Assembly (NCBI GenBank): GCA_947625125.1
Contig: CANQNF010000013.1
Location: 1 to 64,000 of the forward strand
DNA from: an uncultured Clostridia bacterium
Lineage (GTDB): Bacteria > Bacillota > Clostridia > Oscillospirales > Ruminococcaceae
Direction of reading: 5' to 3'
DNA length: 64,000 bases
Position numbers and translations under genes: made by a program. The notes beneath the pieces were generated by a model that worked only from the letters and a program-made list of their open reading frames with translations, ran no database searches and had not been told where the DNA came from. This document shows positions 8,950 to 17,865 of this stretch, in pieces (the first letter of the stretch is position 1; every line of letters begins with the position of its first letter).

Positions 8950-9786
8950 ATGTATGATATTTTGCGCCAACTTCAACTGACTCAGCTTGATATACTCACT
9001 GACATTGATAAATTCTGCGCAGAATATAATCTCAGATATTCTCTTTATGCCGGGACACTTTTGGGAGCGGTTCGCCACAAAGGCTTTATACCTTGGGACG
9101 ATGATCTTGACATTTGTATGCCCAGGGAGGATTATGATAAGTTTATCTCTTTGTGGCAAAATGAATCTCCGGCGGGATATATTTTGCAGAACAAAGAGAG
9201 TTCTCCGAACTTTACGCCATCGTTTACGAAGATACGCAAAGAACATACCGCCTTTGTGCAACAGGGCGAAGAAAACGCAAATTATCATCTCGGAATTTTT
9301 GTCGATATTTTCCCTATAGACCGCATGCCTAACGGGAAACTTAAAAGGCTGATTTTTACATATAGGTGCATGAAGTATCAGCTCTTTACCAGAGAGTTCG
9401 TACCGCCTAAAGGCAGTTTTGCAGAGAAGGCCGTATCGGCAGTACTGCTGGCGATGTATCCTACCGAAAAACGCATGGAGGCAAGAAAGAAACTGCTGAA
9501 AAAGATAACGCAGCAGAACAATAATAAAAATTGCGAATGTGTTGCTATAGAGATAATGTCTACGATCAGGCAGCCACTGCCTGCTGATCTGTTTGGCGGG
9601 CTCGTGCGACTCAACTTTGAATCTGGAAAGTTTTTTTGCTTTAAAGATTGGGACAGATATCTTACCATCAAATATGGCAATTATATGACGCCACCGCCGG
9701 AAAGTGAAAGAGAATGGAAACATCACCCCGTACTAATAGATTTTGAGAATAATTATGACGAAATAAAGAAAGGAACGGACAAATAA
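8950..9786 (+). CDS. LicD-family phosphotransferase
   Basis: LicD enzymes move a phospho-substituent (phosphocholine, and in relatives other CDP-linked groups) onto a glycan. The 278-residue protein has the core YSLYAGTLLGAVRHKGFIPWDDD, whose Asp cluster (DDDLD) is the metal-binding site. It then has FTPSFTKIRK and FVDIFPIDRMP. ATG 8950 is chosen because the related protein at 18597 starts at the equivalent residue and GGTG lies 6 bases upstream; GTG 8941 is possible. The stop overlaps the next ATG by one base. The transferred group is unknown. Confidence 0.85.
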   Translation: MYDILRQLQLTQLDILTDIDKFCAEYNLRYSLYAGTLLGAVRHKGFIPWDDDLDICMPREDYDKFISLWQNESPAGYILQNKESSPNFTPSFTKIRKEHTAFVQQGEENANYHLGIFVDIFPIDRMPNGKLKRLIFTYRCMKYQLFTREFVPPKGSFAEKAVSAVLLAMYPTEKRMEARKKLLKKITQQNNNKNCECVAIEIMSTIRQPLPADLFGGLVRLNFESGKFFCFKDWDRYLTIKYGNYMTPPPESEREWKHHPVLIDFENNYDEIKKGTDK

Positions 9787-10922
9787 TGCAAACCGAACCG
9801 ATAAGAGTTTTGATGGTGATAGGATGTATGGGTCTTGGCGGAGCCGAGGCGATGATAATGAATCTTTACAGAATCATCGACCGCAGTAAAGTCCAGTTTG
9901 ACTTCCTCGTTCATAAGGGAGTTAAGGGTCAATACGAAAGTGAGATAGAAAAACTTGGCGGAAAGATTTATCGCATTGATAAATATAACGTGAAAAACTA
10001 TTTTTCATATGTCCGGCAGCTCAAGGATCATTTCAGGACCCATCCGGAGCATAAGATCGTTCACTGCCACATAGGGAGTGCTGCGGCAGTTTGCTTAAGA
10101 ACTGCAAAAAAATTCGGGGCCTATACCATTGCGCACAGTCACAACACAAAGGACACGTCCGGAAACTTTCACAGCGTTTTATGGAGGATAAATTCATTCC
10201 CCACAAGATATATAGCGGATTATTTCTTTGCCTGTTCTGAGATTGCAGCTATAGACAGATTCGGTAAAAAGGTCGCAGATTCGGACAGGTGCAGAGTTAT
10301 CTACAACGGTATTGACTGCGACAGATTTGCTTTCAATGAAGAAAACAGAAATTATATCCGAAAAGAATACAGGATTGAAAACAATTTTGTTGTCGGTCAT
10401 GTCGGAAGGCATACCGTTCAAAAAAATCCAATATTCCTGCTTGCAATATTCGCTGAAATATACAGACAAGATCAGAACGTGCGTCTTCTTCAGGTCGGTC
10501 AGGGAGAGATGACCGAACAGATGAAACAGAGATGCAGTGAGCTTGGAATACAGGACGCCGTTATTTTTGCCGGAGCTCATCTTGACGTGGAGAGGTATTA
10601 TTCCGCAATGGATATGTTTCTTTTTCCATCGCTCTGGGAGGGGTTACCGGTTACGTTGGTAGAGGCACAGGCTAATGGCCTGACGATAGTTGCGTCAAAT
10701 ACGATTACAACTGAAGCTGATTTTGGATTGGGCAATTATTATATGCTCAGTTGTAGCTGCTTGGCAGCCGAATGGGCAGAGAAAATTTTGAAATTAAGAA
10801 ATTGCAAAAGGATTTCAAACACGCGAGAGATAGTTAAAATGGCTGGATATGATGTCAAAGATACTGCAGATAAATTGTCAGCATTTTATTGCACACATTA
10901 TGCAGAAAATTTTGGAAAATAG
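9786..10922 (+). CDS. Glycosyltransferase GT4, EpsF-like
   Basis: A 378-residue GT-B glycosyltransferase. The N-terminal glycine-rich loop VIGCMGLGGAEAMIMNLYR is typical of EpsF-like enzymes, followed by VHCHIGS and HSHNTKD. The donor domain has GHVGRHTVQKNP and FPSLWEGLPVTLVEAQ, with the usual E-rich nucleotide-sugar site. ATG 9786 overlaps the TAA of the LicD gene (TAATG), so translation is probably coupled. It probably extends the repeat unit in the cytoplasm; the linkage cannot be told. Confidence 0.87.
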   Translation: MQTEPIRVLMVIGCMGLGGAEAMIMNLYRIIDRSKVQFDFLVHKGVKGQYESEIEKLGGKIYRIDKYNVKNYFSYVRQLKDHFRTHPEHKIVHCHIGSAAAVCLRTAKKFGAYTIAHSHNTKDTSGNFHSVLWRINSFPTRYIADYFFACSEIAAIDRFGKKVADSDRCRVIYNGIDCDRFAFNEENRNYIRKEYRIENNFVVGHVGRHTVQKNPIFLLAIFAEIYRQDQNVRLLQVGQGEMTEQMKQRCSELGIQDAVIFAGAHLDVERYYSAMDMFLFPSLWEGLPVTLVEAQANGLTIVASNTITTEADFGLGNYYMLSCSCLAAEWAEKILKLRNCKRISNTREIVKMAGYDVKDTADKLSAFYCTHYAENFGK

Positions 10923-10949
10923 AGCAGAAAGGTACTGAATAAAAAATAT

Positions 10950-12164
10950 ATGAAAAAACGGTTTTTGTCAATAGATTTAGATTTTTTTGAAATAATTGTT
11001 TTGGCATGTTTGGCGGCATTTTCTGTCTTTGATGAAACAGGTTTGTTCCATATAATAAGTATACAGACTAATCTCAGAAAAATTGACCAGCTATTATTGA
11101 TACTTGTTTTTATAGTTTTAATTGGATGTTTTTCCCTTGCTGTCAGAAAAAAACACCATATGGACAGCTTTCAAATAAGTATAAGTATTCTGCTGCTATT
11201 GAGAGTTCCCTACTTTTTAATTATGAATATTTATAAATCATTGCCGTCTTTCTATGCATATTTTGTGATCGTGGCAATAGGACCGATCATTTTTCTTGGA
11301 ATTATTTTTTTATCTGATCATCCAAGGGAGCTTTTAATATATACCTTGAAATTTATGATTTTATTAACTGCTGTTCAACTTATTTTTACATTTATTTCAT
11401 TGTGGATACAAGGGCATCAACTTGTCGGAATAAAAAATTCTATTGGGACGCCGCTTGCAATGTCGAATACTTTGACAGCGATTATTATATTACAGACTAT
11501 TCTGGGCTATTTTTTGATTCCCAATAAAATATATTTCTTTTTGTCACTGTTGTCATTGATCTGCACCTTATCAAAGGCAGGAGTACTGTCTCTTGCTATA
11601 GTATTGATACTTATGCTTATAATAGATTCAATAAAAAAGCATTCTATCAAAGGCCTTGTTTCTATAATATCTGTTGTGGCATTAATCGTAATAGGTTTTG
11701 CAGTTGTATATGAGATTTTCCCTCAATATTTTGTTGTATATCAGCGCTTGTTCAGCGATGTTGGTAGGCTTGACTTTAGCGGATCGGAAAATGGAAGACT
11801 TAAGGTTTTTTCAGCATTTTATAATACAATAATTAATGGGAACTTGGTTTTTGGAGAAGGTCTTGGAGCTCTTCCGCCTATAGGAGCTATGGCTCACAAT
11901 TTATTACTGCAAAGCATGTTTTTTGGCGGCATAGTAGGCACTTTATTATATTTTGCCCCCATTATTGCCATTTTAAATAGATCAAAACGTTGGAAAAACA
12001 GAGGATATAAAAAAGGGCTATTATTTGCTCTTTTGGCATTTTCAATTCATGGCATAGTGGAAAATGTATATTTTACCTCACCTTGTGAGCTTGTTATGTG
12101 GGTATATATTTCTTTGATATATTTATCTGCCGAAGCAGAAATGAAAAAAGAAAAGAACATTTAA
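10950..12164 (+). CDS. O-antigen ligase/polymerase-like membrane protein (Wzy candidate)
   Basis: A 404-residue polytopic protein with roughly ten to twelve hydrophobic segments. A large loop near residues 265-300 contains SGSENGRLKVFSAFYNTII and then FGEGLG, in the position of the periplasmic-facing loop of Wzy/WaaL-type proteins. It would polymerise repeat units outside the membrane. The gene is very AT-rich and follows the glycosyltransferase by 27 bp. Wzy proteins share little sequence, so the call rests on topology, loop pattern and location between transferases and the flippase. Confidence 0.7.
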   Translation: MKKRFLSIDLDFFEIIVLACLAAFSVFDETGLFHIISIQTNLRKIDQLLLILVFIVLIGCFSLAVRKKHHMDSFQISISILLLLRVPYFLIMNIYKSLPSFYAYFVIVAIGPIIFLGIIFLSDHPRELLIYTLKFMILLTAVQLIFTFISLWIQGHQLVGIKNSIGTPLAMSNTLTAIIILQTILGYFLIPNKIYFFLSLLSLICTLSKAGVLSLAIVLILMLIIDSIKKHSIKGLVSIISVVALIVIGFAVVYEIFPQYFVVYQRLFSDVGRLDFSGSENGRLKVFSAFYNTIINGNLVFGEGLGALPPIGAMAHNLLLQSMFFGGIVGTLLYFAPIIAILNRSKRWKNRGYKKGLLFALLAFSIHGIVENVYFTSPCELVMWVYISLIYLSAEAEMKKEKNI

Positions 12165-12184
12165 AAGTAAAGAGGCAACGGAAT

Positions 12185-13204
12185 ATGCAGGATAAAAAAC
12201 ATTTTATTGTTATTGCCCCTCAGAATGATCTGGGAACACGTTTTTTTGATTTGAAGAATGACAACAGAGTTACATATATAGAGGGGTCAGGCAGAAAGCT
12301 CAATAACCGACTTTTACAACTAATTAAAAGAATCCATTTAAGTACGAGAATAAATAAGTATATTGATTTGCCATTTAAATCAATTTGGGGCTGCAATTTA
12401 GACAAGATTGATTGGAATGATGACACTACATATTATTTGGTGGCTTGCCAAGGCACATTATGGCCTATTAAGCCGTCATATCTTAAGCAGTTAAGAGATA
12501 AGTACAAGATAAAATTTGCTATAGTTTTATATGACTATTGGGATTCAAAATATGCCAAGATTGCAAGATATTATATTGAAAATCTGCATTTTGATTACAT
12601 TTTTTCCTTTGATCCTAATGATTGTTCAAAATATGGATTTGAGTTTACGAATTGTCATTATTCAAAACTAATAAGCGAATGTCCCAATGATATAGCTGTA
12701 AATTATGATATTTATTTCGCAGGAAATAATAAAAACAGAATAGATTTATTACACGAAATATATGATAAAATAAAAAATAATAAGGCGGTTGGTTATTTCA
12801 GAATATCTGAAGTTCCTAAAAAGGATCAAAAATATTCCGAGATCGTCTATAACAAAAATATAAGATACGATGAAGTTATTGAAGAAATCATTTTTGCAAA
12901 CTGCATTCTTGAAATTCTCCAATCCGGCCAATCCGGCGCCACACTCCGCTACTACGAAGCCGTCTGCTACAACAAAAAGCTCCTCACCAACAATAAAAAC
13001 GTAGTGAACCTCCCGTTTTACAACCCCGACTACATCCACGTTTTTGAGAAGCCGGAGGACATTGATTGGGAGTGGGTTAAGGAGCGTATTCCTGTAGATT
13101 ATCACTACGACGGCAGGTTCTCACCCACGCATCTCATAGACAAAATAATCGAGCTTGAAGAAGAAAAGGAGCGCAAAGAGCTTGGCAAAGTCGAAGCTGA
13201 TTGA
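12185..13204 (+). CDS. Probable glycosyltransferase of unknown specificity; mosaic gene
   Basis: A 339-residue soluble protein. The C-terminal part (ILEILQSGQSGATLRYYEAVCYNKKLLTNN) resembles the donor-side region of GT-B enzymes of the CgeB/spore-coat type, but no textbook motif is complete. ATG 12185 is preferred; an in-frame start at 12098 would overlap the polymerase. Composition changes abruptly near 12900: upstream codons are AT-rich, while downstream GCC, CTC and CGC codons dominate. That pattern points to a recombination joint inside the gene. It overlaps the flippase gene. Confidence 0.55.
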   Translation: MQDKKHFIVIAPQNDLGTRFFDLKNDNRVTYIEGSGRKLNNRLLQLIKRIHLSTRINKYIDLPFKSIWGCNLDKIDWNDDTTYYLVACQGTLWPIKPSYLKQLRDKYKIKFAIVLYDYWDSKYAKIARYYIENLHFDYIFSFDPNDCSKYGFEFTNCHYSKLISECPNDIAVNYDIYFAGNNKNRIDLLHEIYDKIKNNKAVGYFRISEVPKKDQKYSEIVYNKNIRYDEVIEEIIFANCILEILQSGQSGATLRYYEAVCYNKKLLTNNKNVVNLPFYNPDYIHVFEKPEDIDWEWVKERIPVDYHYDGRFSPTHLIDKIIELEEEKERKELGKVEAD

Positions 13205-14594
13205 TTTCATAAAAAATCTGTCCTACACATTTGTCTCAAATATTCTGTCCCTAATAATATCCGCCGTTCTGGTTCTCGTGATCCCGAAACTTGTCGGAGT
13301 CGAGACCTACGGATATTATCAGCTGTATATTTTTTATACAAGCTATGTCGGCGTACTCTATTTCGGTTGGTGTGATGGAATTTACCTGCGATTAGGCGGA
13401 AAGTATTACAAAGATTTAGACAAGCCGCTGTATTCGACGCAGTTTCGCATGCTTGGTCTGATGGAGATAATAATTTATCTCTGCATTTTCCTCGGTTCGC
13501 TCGTGTTTGTCAAAGATATTAACAAGCACTTTGTAATCGGCGCAGTATGTATAGCGGCGGTCGGAATGTGCCTGCGCTGGTTTATCACATTTATTTTACA
13601 GCCCACTGCACGAATCAAAGAATACGCAATCGTCACAATTTCCGAAAAAATCCTTTTTGTCGTACTTTCCATGTCGCTTATGGCGGCGGGATACAGGGAT
13701 TATAAGCTGCTACTCGCTGCCGATGTTTTTTCAAAATATGTCTCGCTCGGGATCGGAATATGGTTTTGCCGGGATATTGTATTTTCAAAGACAGCGCCTG
13801 TCAAATCGGCAATTCCCGAGATAAAAGAGAACATGTCCGCCGGAATAAAGCTTATGCTGGCCTCTTTGAGCAGTATGCTTATCATCGGCGTCGTCCGTTT
13901 CGGCGTTGAGAATCACTGGGACATAGCGACGTTCGGCAAAGTTTCGCTGACCCTTAGTCTGTCAAATATGGTTATGTCAGCTATTGGTGCTGTTTCTGTA
14001 GTTATGTACCCCATGCTCCGAAGGACGGGCGAGGGATCGCTGCCGAAAATTTACAGTATTATGCGCGTTCTGCTTATGGGCTTGATCTTCGGAGGCATTG
14101 TATTTTACTATCCTGCGTACAGGATTTTGTCGCTTTGGCTCCCACAGTATGCCGAGAGCCTGAGATATGCGGCAATACTGCTGCCTATGTGCGCTTACGA
14201 GTCGAAAATGTCAATGCTCGTCAATACATATTTCAAAACCCTCCGCCTTGAAAATCTTCTGATGAAATGCAATATGGCTGCGCTTGCGTTGAGCGCAGTT
14301 TGCACCGTCATATCTACTCTTGTTCTCAACAGCGTAACGGCGGCAATCCTGTCTATCCTTATCGTTCTCATTTTTCGATGCATATTGAGCGAATTGCTTT
14401 TGGCGAAGCACATCGCCATCGACGTAAAAAAGGACATCGTGATCGAACTTATCATGACTGTCGCATTTATCGTCTGCAACTGGTTCTTCGGTTTTGTCGG
14501 AATGCTCATGTACGCCGTTTGCTACGTCATGTATCTCATCATCAAGCGTAAAGATATCCTCGAATCGCTTAACTTTATCAAATCAATGAGGTAG
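13182..14594 (+). CDS. Polysaccharide flippase, Wzx/MATE-like (MVF superfamily)
   Basis: A 470-residue integral membrane protein with about 12-14 hydrophobic segments. The N-terminal FVSNILSLIISAVLVLVIPKLVG and ETYGYYQLYIFYTSYVG are typical of polysaccharide export flippases that turn lipid-linked repeat units across the membrane. Start TTG 13182 is favoured because AAGGAG lies about 10 bases upstream; TTG 13155 would add nine residues. It overlaps the upstream glycosyltransferase gene by 23 bp. A fragment of a second, related flippase lies immediately downstream. Confidence 0.85.
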   Translation: MAKSKLIDFIKNLSYTFVSNILSLIISAVLVLVIPKLVGVETYGYYQLYIFYTSYVGVLYFGWCDGIYLRLGGKYYKDLDKPLYSTQFRMLGLMEIIIYLCIFLGSLVFVKDINKHFVIGAVCIAAVGMCLRWFITFILQPTARIKEYAIVTISEKILFVVLSMSLMAAGYRDYKLLLAADVFSKYVSLGIGIWFCRDIVFSKTAPVKSAIPEIKENMSAGIKLMLASLSSMLIIGVVRFGVENHWDIATFGKVSLTLSLSNMVMSAIGAVSVVMYPMLRRTGEGSLPKIYSIMRVLLMGLIFGGIVFYYPAYRILSLWLPQYAESLRYAAILLPMCAYESKMSMLVNTYFKTLRLENLLMKCNMAALALSAVCTVISTLVLNSVTAAILSILIVLIFRCILSELLLAKHIAIDVKKDIVIELIMTVAFIVCNWFFGFVGMLMYAVCYVMYLIIKRKDILESLNFIKSMR

Positions 14595-14735
14595 TTTGTG
14601 ATTCTTTGTGCAATGAAATACCATCTTATGTGGGGTGATAGAGTTAAATATATTTAATAATTTGCATGGTTATATATTACTGACAATAAGTTATTGCTAA
14701 TATAAGGAAATCTATATGAGTTTTACCAAGGTCAC

Positions 14736-14906
14736 ATAATCGAAGCGGCGATGGCTGCGGCATTTATACTGTTTACCAATTTTCTACCTTGGTGGATTGC
14801 CTGCGCCGCATATGCTGTTTCATTGGCAGCTTATCTATGGTATTGCAGAAAGGACCTAATTGCAATAGTCGACCCAATATTACATAAATTAAGGAGCAAA
14901 AAATGA
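14736..14906 (+). pseudogene. C-terminal remnant of a second flippase gene
   Basis: In this frame about 56 codons read IIEAAMAAAFILFTNFLPWW then an Ala/Tyr-rich hydrophobic stretch, then [20 protein letters not shown] and TGA, which overlaps the rmlA start (ATGA). The layout matches the end of the flippase just upstream (two hydrophobic helices followed by KRKDI). No start codon or ribosome site fits. The bases between 14595 and 14735 are AT-rich and show nothing recognisable. I read it as the tail of a flippase gene replaced by recombination. Confidence 0.65.
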
Positions 14907-15697
14907 AAGGCATAATCTTAGCCGGCGGCAGCGGCACCCGGCTCTACCCTCTGACCATGGTAACATCGAAGCAGCTGTTACCAATCTACGACAAACCGAT
15001 GGTCTACTACCCCCTCTCGACGCTCATGCTCGCGGGAATCCGCGATATCCTCATCATCTCTACGCCCTCCGATCTCCCGAATTTCGAGCGGCTTTTGGGC
15101 GACGGCTCGGACTATGGCGTTAATTTCAGCTATAAGATTCAACCCTCTCCCGACGGTCTTGCTCAGGCGTTTATTCTGGGCGAAGAGTTCATCGGGGACG
15201 AGCCCTGTGCGATGGTATTAGGCGACAATATCTTCTACGGCAACGGCTTCAGCAAGTCGCTTCGGGCGGCTGTTACGAACGCCGAGGCAGGCCGTGCAAC
15301 TGTTTTCGGCTACTATGTTCCCGACCCCGAGCGCTTCGGCGTTGTTGCGTTCGATGAATCGGGCAGGGCAATCAGCATTGAGGAAAAGCCGAAGAATCCG
15401 AAGTCGAACTATGCGGTCACGGGACTGTATTTCTATCCCGCAGGAGTTGCGGAAAAAGCAAAGCAGGTCAAGCCTTCGGCTCGCGGAGAGCTCGAAATAA
15501 CAACGCTCAACGAGATGTATTTAAGCGACGGACTTCTGGACGTTCAGCTTTTGGGCAGAGGTTTTGCCTGGCTCGACACAGGAACAATGGACAGCCTTGT
15601 AGAAGCCACAGACTTCGTTAAGATGATTCAAAACCGTCAAGGTATTGAAATATCCGGGAGTGGCCATTCCGCCCACATTAAAAATTTTTTTGCATGA
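14903..15697 (+). CDS. rmlA: Glucose-1-phosphate thymidylyltransferase, C-terminus replaced by an insertion
   Basis: RmlA makes dTDP-glucose, the first step to dTDP-rhamnose. The catalytic core is intact: [33 protein letters not shown], and [12 protein letters not shown] with a later GFAWLDTGT. Residues 1-251 are normal; then a 111-bp element plus an 8-bp duplication adds 13 foreign residues and a stop. The missing 43 residues are found in frame downstream at 15775-15906; rejoined, the protein would have the usual 294 residues. Whether the 264-residue form works is open. The lost helices contribute to oligomer and regulatory-site contacts in known RmlA structures. RBS AAGGAG precedes ATG. Confidence 0.9.
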   Translation: MKGIILAGGSGTRLYPLTMVTSKQLLPIYDKPMVYYPLSTLMLAGIRDILIISTPSDLPNFERLLGDGSDYGVNFSYKIQPSPDGLAQAFILGEEFIGDEPCAMVLGDNIFYGNGFSKSLRAAVTNAEAGRATVFGYYVPDPERFGVVAFDESGRAISIEEKPKNPKSNYAVTGLYFYPAGVAEKAKQVKPSARGELEITTLNEMYLSDGLLDVQLLGRGFAWLDTGTMDSLVEATDFVKMIQNRQGIEISGSGHSAHIKNFFA

Positions 15698-15766
15698 CGA
15701 TTTGCCGTTACTAAACGCTTTTCACTTCTCCCTTTTAATTTAAATGTGGCCGCTTTAGCCGCTCCA
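15656..15766. mobile_element. MITE-like insertion (111 bp) in rmlA with 8-bp target duplication
   Basis: The insert has imperfect terminal inverted repeats of about 29 bp: the left end starts GGGAGTGGCCATTCCG and the right end, reverse-complemented, starts TGGAGCGGCTAAAGCG, and both continue into CCACATT. It is flanked by the direct repeat AAATATCC (15648-15655 and 15767-15774). Removing the insert and one repeat restores an intact rmlA frame, which proves the boundaries. It carries no gene, so a transposase would have to act in trans. The family is not recognised. Confidence 0.88.
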
Positions 15767-15774
15767 AAATATCC

Positions 15775-15906
15775 GCTCCCGAGGAAATAGCTTACATAAA
15801 CGGTTGGATAACGGAAGAAGAACTTCTGCGTTCAGCTCAGAAGTATGGCAAGTCCCCATACGGTCAGCACTTGAAAGCAGTTGCAGAGGGAAAGGTAAGG
15901 TACTGA
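15775..15906 (+). pseudogene. rmlA: Detached 3' end of rmlA
   Basis: These 43 codons plus TGA read APEEIAYINGWITEEELL through KYGKSPYGQHL to AEGKVRY, the normal RmlA C-terminus. They are cut off from the main gene by the MITE-like element. There is no start codon, and the rmlB ATG follows one base after the stop. Confidence 0.9.
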
Positions 15907-15907
15907 C

Positions 15908-16972
15908 ATGAAGAAATATCTTATCACCGGCTGCGCCGGCTTTATCGGCTCGAACTTCGTTTACTACATGCTCAAAAAGTACGACGACATTCTACTCGTC
16001 AACTTGGACAAGCTTACATACGCCGGAAACCTTGAAAATTTAAAAGGCGTCGAGGGCGATCCGCGCCACGTTTTCGTGCAGGGAGATATTTGCGACAAGG
16101 AGCTTATTGCAAGCCTCTTTGAAAAATATGACTTTGACTATGTAATCAACTTTGCGGCAGAGTCTCATGTTGACCGCAGCATTGCTAATCCGGAGATTTT
16201 CGTCCAGACCAATGTGATGGGAACGGTTAATCTGCTTCAAAGAGCAAAGGAAGCCTGGTATAATCCTGAAACAAAGACTTGGAAAGAGTACAAAAAGTAT
16301 CTCCAAGTCTCCACCGATGAGGTCTACGGTGCATTGGGCGCGGAGGGTTATTTTATGGAAACGACGCCCATCAATCCCCACAGCCCCTATAGTTCCTCGA
16401 AAGCAAGCGCGGATCATTTCGTAATGGCATTCCACGATACCTACGGAATGCCGGTGAATATCACCCGATGTTCCAACAACTACGGTCCCTATCAGTTCCC
16501 GGAGAAGCTGATTCCTCTGATGATAAACAACGTCAAGCACCATAAACAGCTCCCGGTCTACGGCGACGGTATGCAGATCCGCGATTGGCTCTACGTCGAG
16601 GATCACTGCAAGGCGATAGATATGGTTGCCAACGGTGGAAAAACCGGCGAGGTCTACAACGTCGGCGGGCACAATGAAAAGCCGAATGTCTTTATAGTCA
16701 AGACGATCATCGCCCAACTTCATGACCGCTTGAAAGACGACGGTATCAGCGAGGAACTGATCAAGCACGTCGAGGACAGATTGGGTCACGACAGACGCTA
16801 TGGAATTGACCCCACGAAAATCAAGAACGACCTCGGTTGGTATCCCGAAACTCCATTTGAAGTCGGCATTGTCAAGACGATCGATTGGTACCTCGCCAAT
16901 GAAGAATGGATGGACCGCGTAACGAGCGGAGCGTATCAGACCTATTATGCCGAAATGTATAAGAACAGGTGA
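15908..16972 (+). CDS. rmlB: dTDP-glucose 4,6-dehydratase
   Basis: RmlB oxidises and dehydrates dTDP-glucose to dTDP-4-keto-6-deoxyglucose. The 354-residue extended SDR has TGCAGFIGSNFVYYML at 7-22, the active-site triad region STDEVYGALG, and YSSSKASADHFV carrying the YxxxK pair. It also has RCSNNYGPYQFPEKLIP and RDWLYVEDHC. Length is typical. It lies between the broken rmlA and rmlD and overlaps the rmlD ribosome-site region, so the rml block is one transcription unit. Confidence 0.96.
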   Translation: MKKYLITGCAGFIGSNFVYYMLKKYDDILLVNLDKLTYAGNLENLKGVEGDPRHVFVQGDICDKELIASLFEKYDFDYVINFAAESHVDRSIANPEIFVQTNVMGTVNLLQRAKEAWYNPETKTWKEYKKYLQVSTDEVYGALGAEGYFMETTPINPHSPYSSSKASADHFVMAFHDTYGMPVNITRCSNNYGPYQFPEKLIPLMINNVKHHKQLPVYGDGMQIRDWLYVEDHCKAIDMVANGGKTGEVYNVGGHNEKPNVFIVKTIIAQLHDRLKDDGISEELIKHVEDRLGHDRRYGIDPTKIKNDLGWYPETPFEVGIVKTIDWYLANEEWMDRVTSGAYQTYYAEMYKNR

Positions 16973-16977
16973 GTTCA

Positions 16978-17865
16978 ATGAAGTTTTTGGTTACGGGTGT
17001 AGGCGGTCAGCTCGGATTTGACGTGATGAACGAGCTTGCGAAGCGCGGATATGATGCGATAGGCACAGATATTCTGCCCGAGAGTGCTTTCAACAGTTAC
17101 ATACAGCTCGACATCACCGACGAAAAGGCGGTACGCGAAACAATAACAAAATTGAAGCCTGATGCGGTAGTTCATTGCGCCGCGTGGACTGCCGTCGATG
17201 CTGCTGAAGAAGATGAAAACAAGCCGAAGGTTTACGAAATCAACGTCCTCGGAACGAAGCATATAGCCGAATCCTGCAAAGAAATAGGTTGCAAGATGGT
17301 CTACATTTCGACCGACTACGTTTTTGACGGTCAGTGTACGGAACCGTGGCAGCCGGACTGTAAGGATTATAAACCGCTCAATTATTACGGTCAAACTAAG
17401 CTCGAAGGCGAGCTTGCGGTCAGCAGAACACTTGACAAGTATTTCATCGTCCGAATCGCTTGGGTGTTCGGTCTTAACGGTAAGAACTTCATCAAGACGA
17501 TGATCAACGTAGGCAAGACACACGACGAAGTGCGTGTTGTCAATGACCAAATAGGCACGCCGACATATACATACGACCTCGCGCGGCTCCTCGTGGATAT
17601 GTGCGAGACGGATAGGTACGGATATTACCATGCCACAAACGAGGGCGGATACATCAGCTGGTATGACTTCTGCTGCGAGTTTTACAGGCAGTACGGACTC
17701 GACACAAAGGTGACACCTGTCACAACGTTAGAGTACGGACTAAGCAAGGCGAAGCGCCCGTACAACAGCCGTCTTGATAAAAGTAAGCTGAGAGAAGTCG
17801 GCTTTACGCCGCTCCCGACTTGGCAGGACGCAGTGAGAAGATATTTAGAGGAGGCAAAGCTCTGA
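16978..17865 (+). CDS. rmlD: dTDP-4-dehydrorhamnose reductase
   Basis: RmlD performs the last reduction to dTDP-L-rhamnose. The 295-residue SDR shows VTGVGGQLGFDVMNEL, then HCAAWTAVDAAEED (family signature), STDYVFDG and YYGQTKLEGE with the catalytic YxxxK. It ends with the R-P-SRLDKSKLRE pattern seen in the family. ATG 16978 is preferred over GTG 16969 because AGGTGA sits five bases upstream. Its last base is shared with the rmlC start. Confidence 0.94.
   Translation: MKFLVTGVGGQLGFDVMNELAKRGYDAIGTDILPESAFNSYIQLDITDEKAVRETITKLKPDAVVHCAAWTAVDAAEEDENKPKVYEINVLGTKHIAESCKEIGCKMVYISTDYVFDGQCTEPWQPDCKDYKPLNYYGQTKLEGELAVSRTLDKYFIVRIAWVFGLNGKNFIKTMINVGKTHDEVRVVNDQIGTPTYTYDLARLLVDMCETDRYGYYHATNEGGYISWYDFCCEFYRQYGLDTKVTPVTTLEYGLSKAKRPYNSRLDKSKLREVGFTPLPTWQDAVRRYLEEAKL

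Noticed and set aside
16040-16978. Minus-strand open frame of 312 codons opposite rmlB
   Set aside because: Shadow of the well-supported rmlB gene; no motif.
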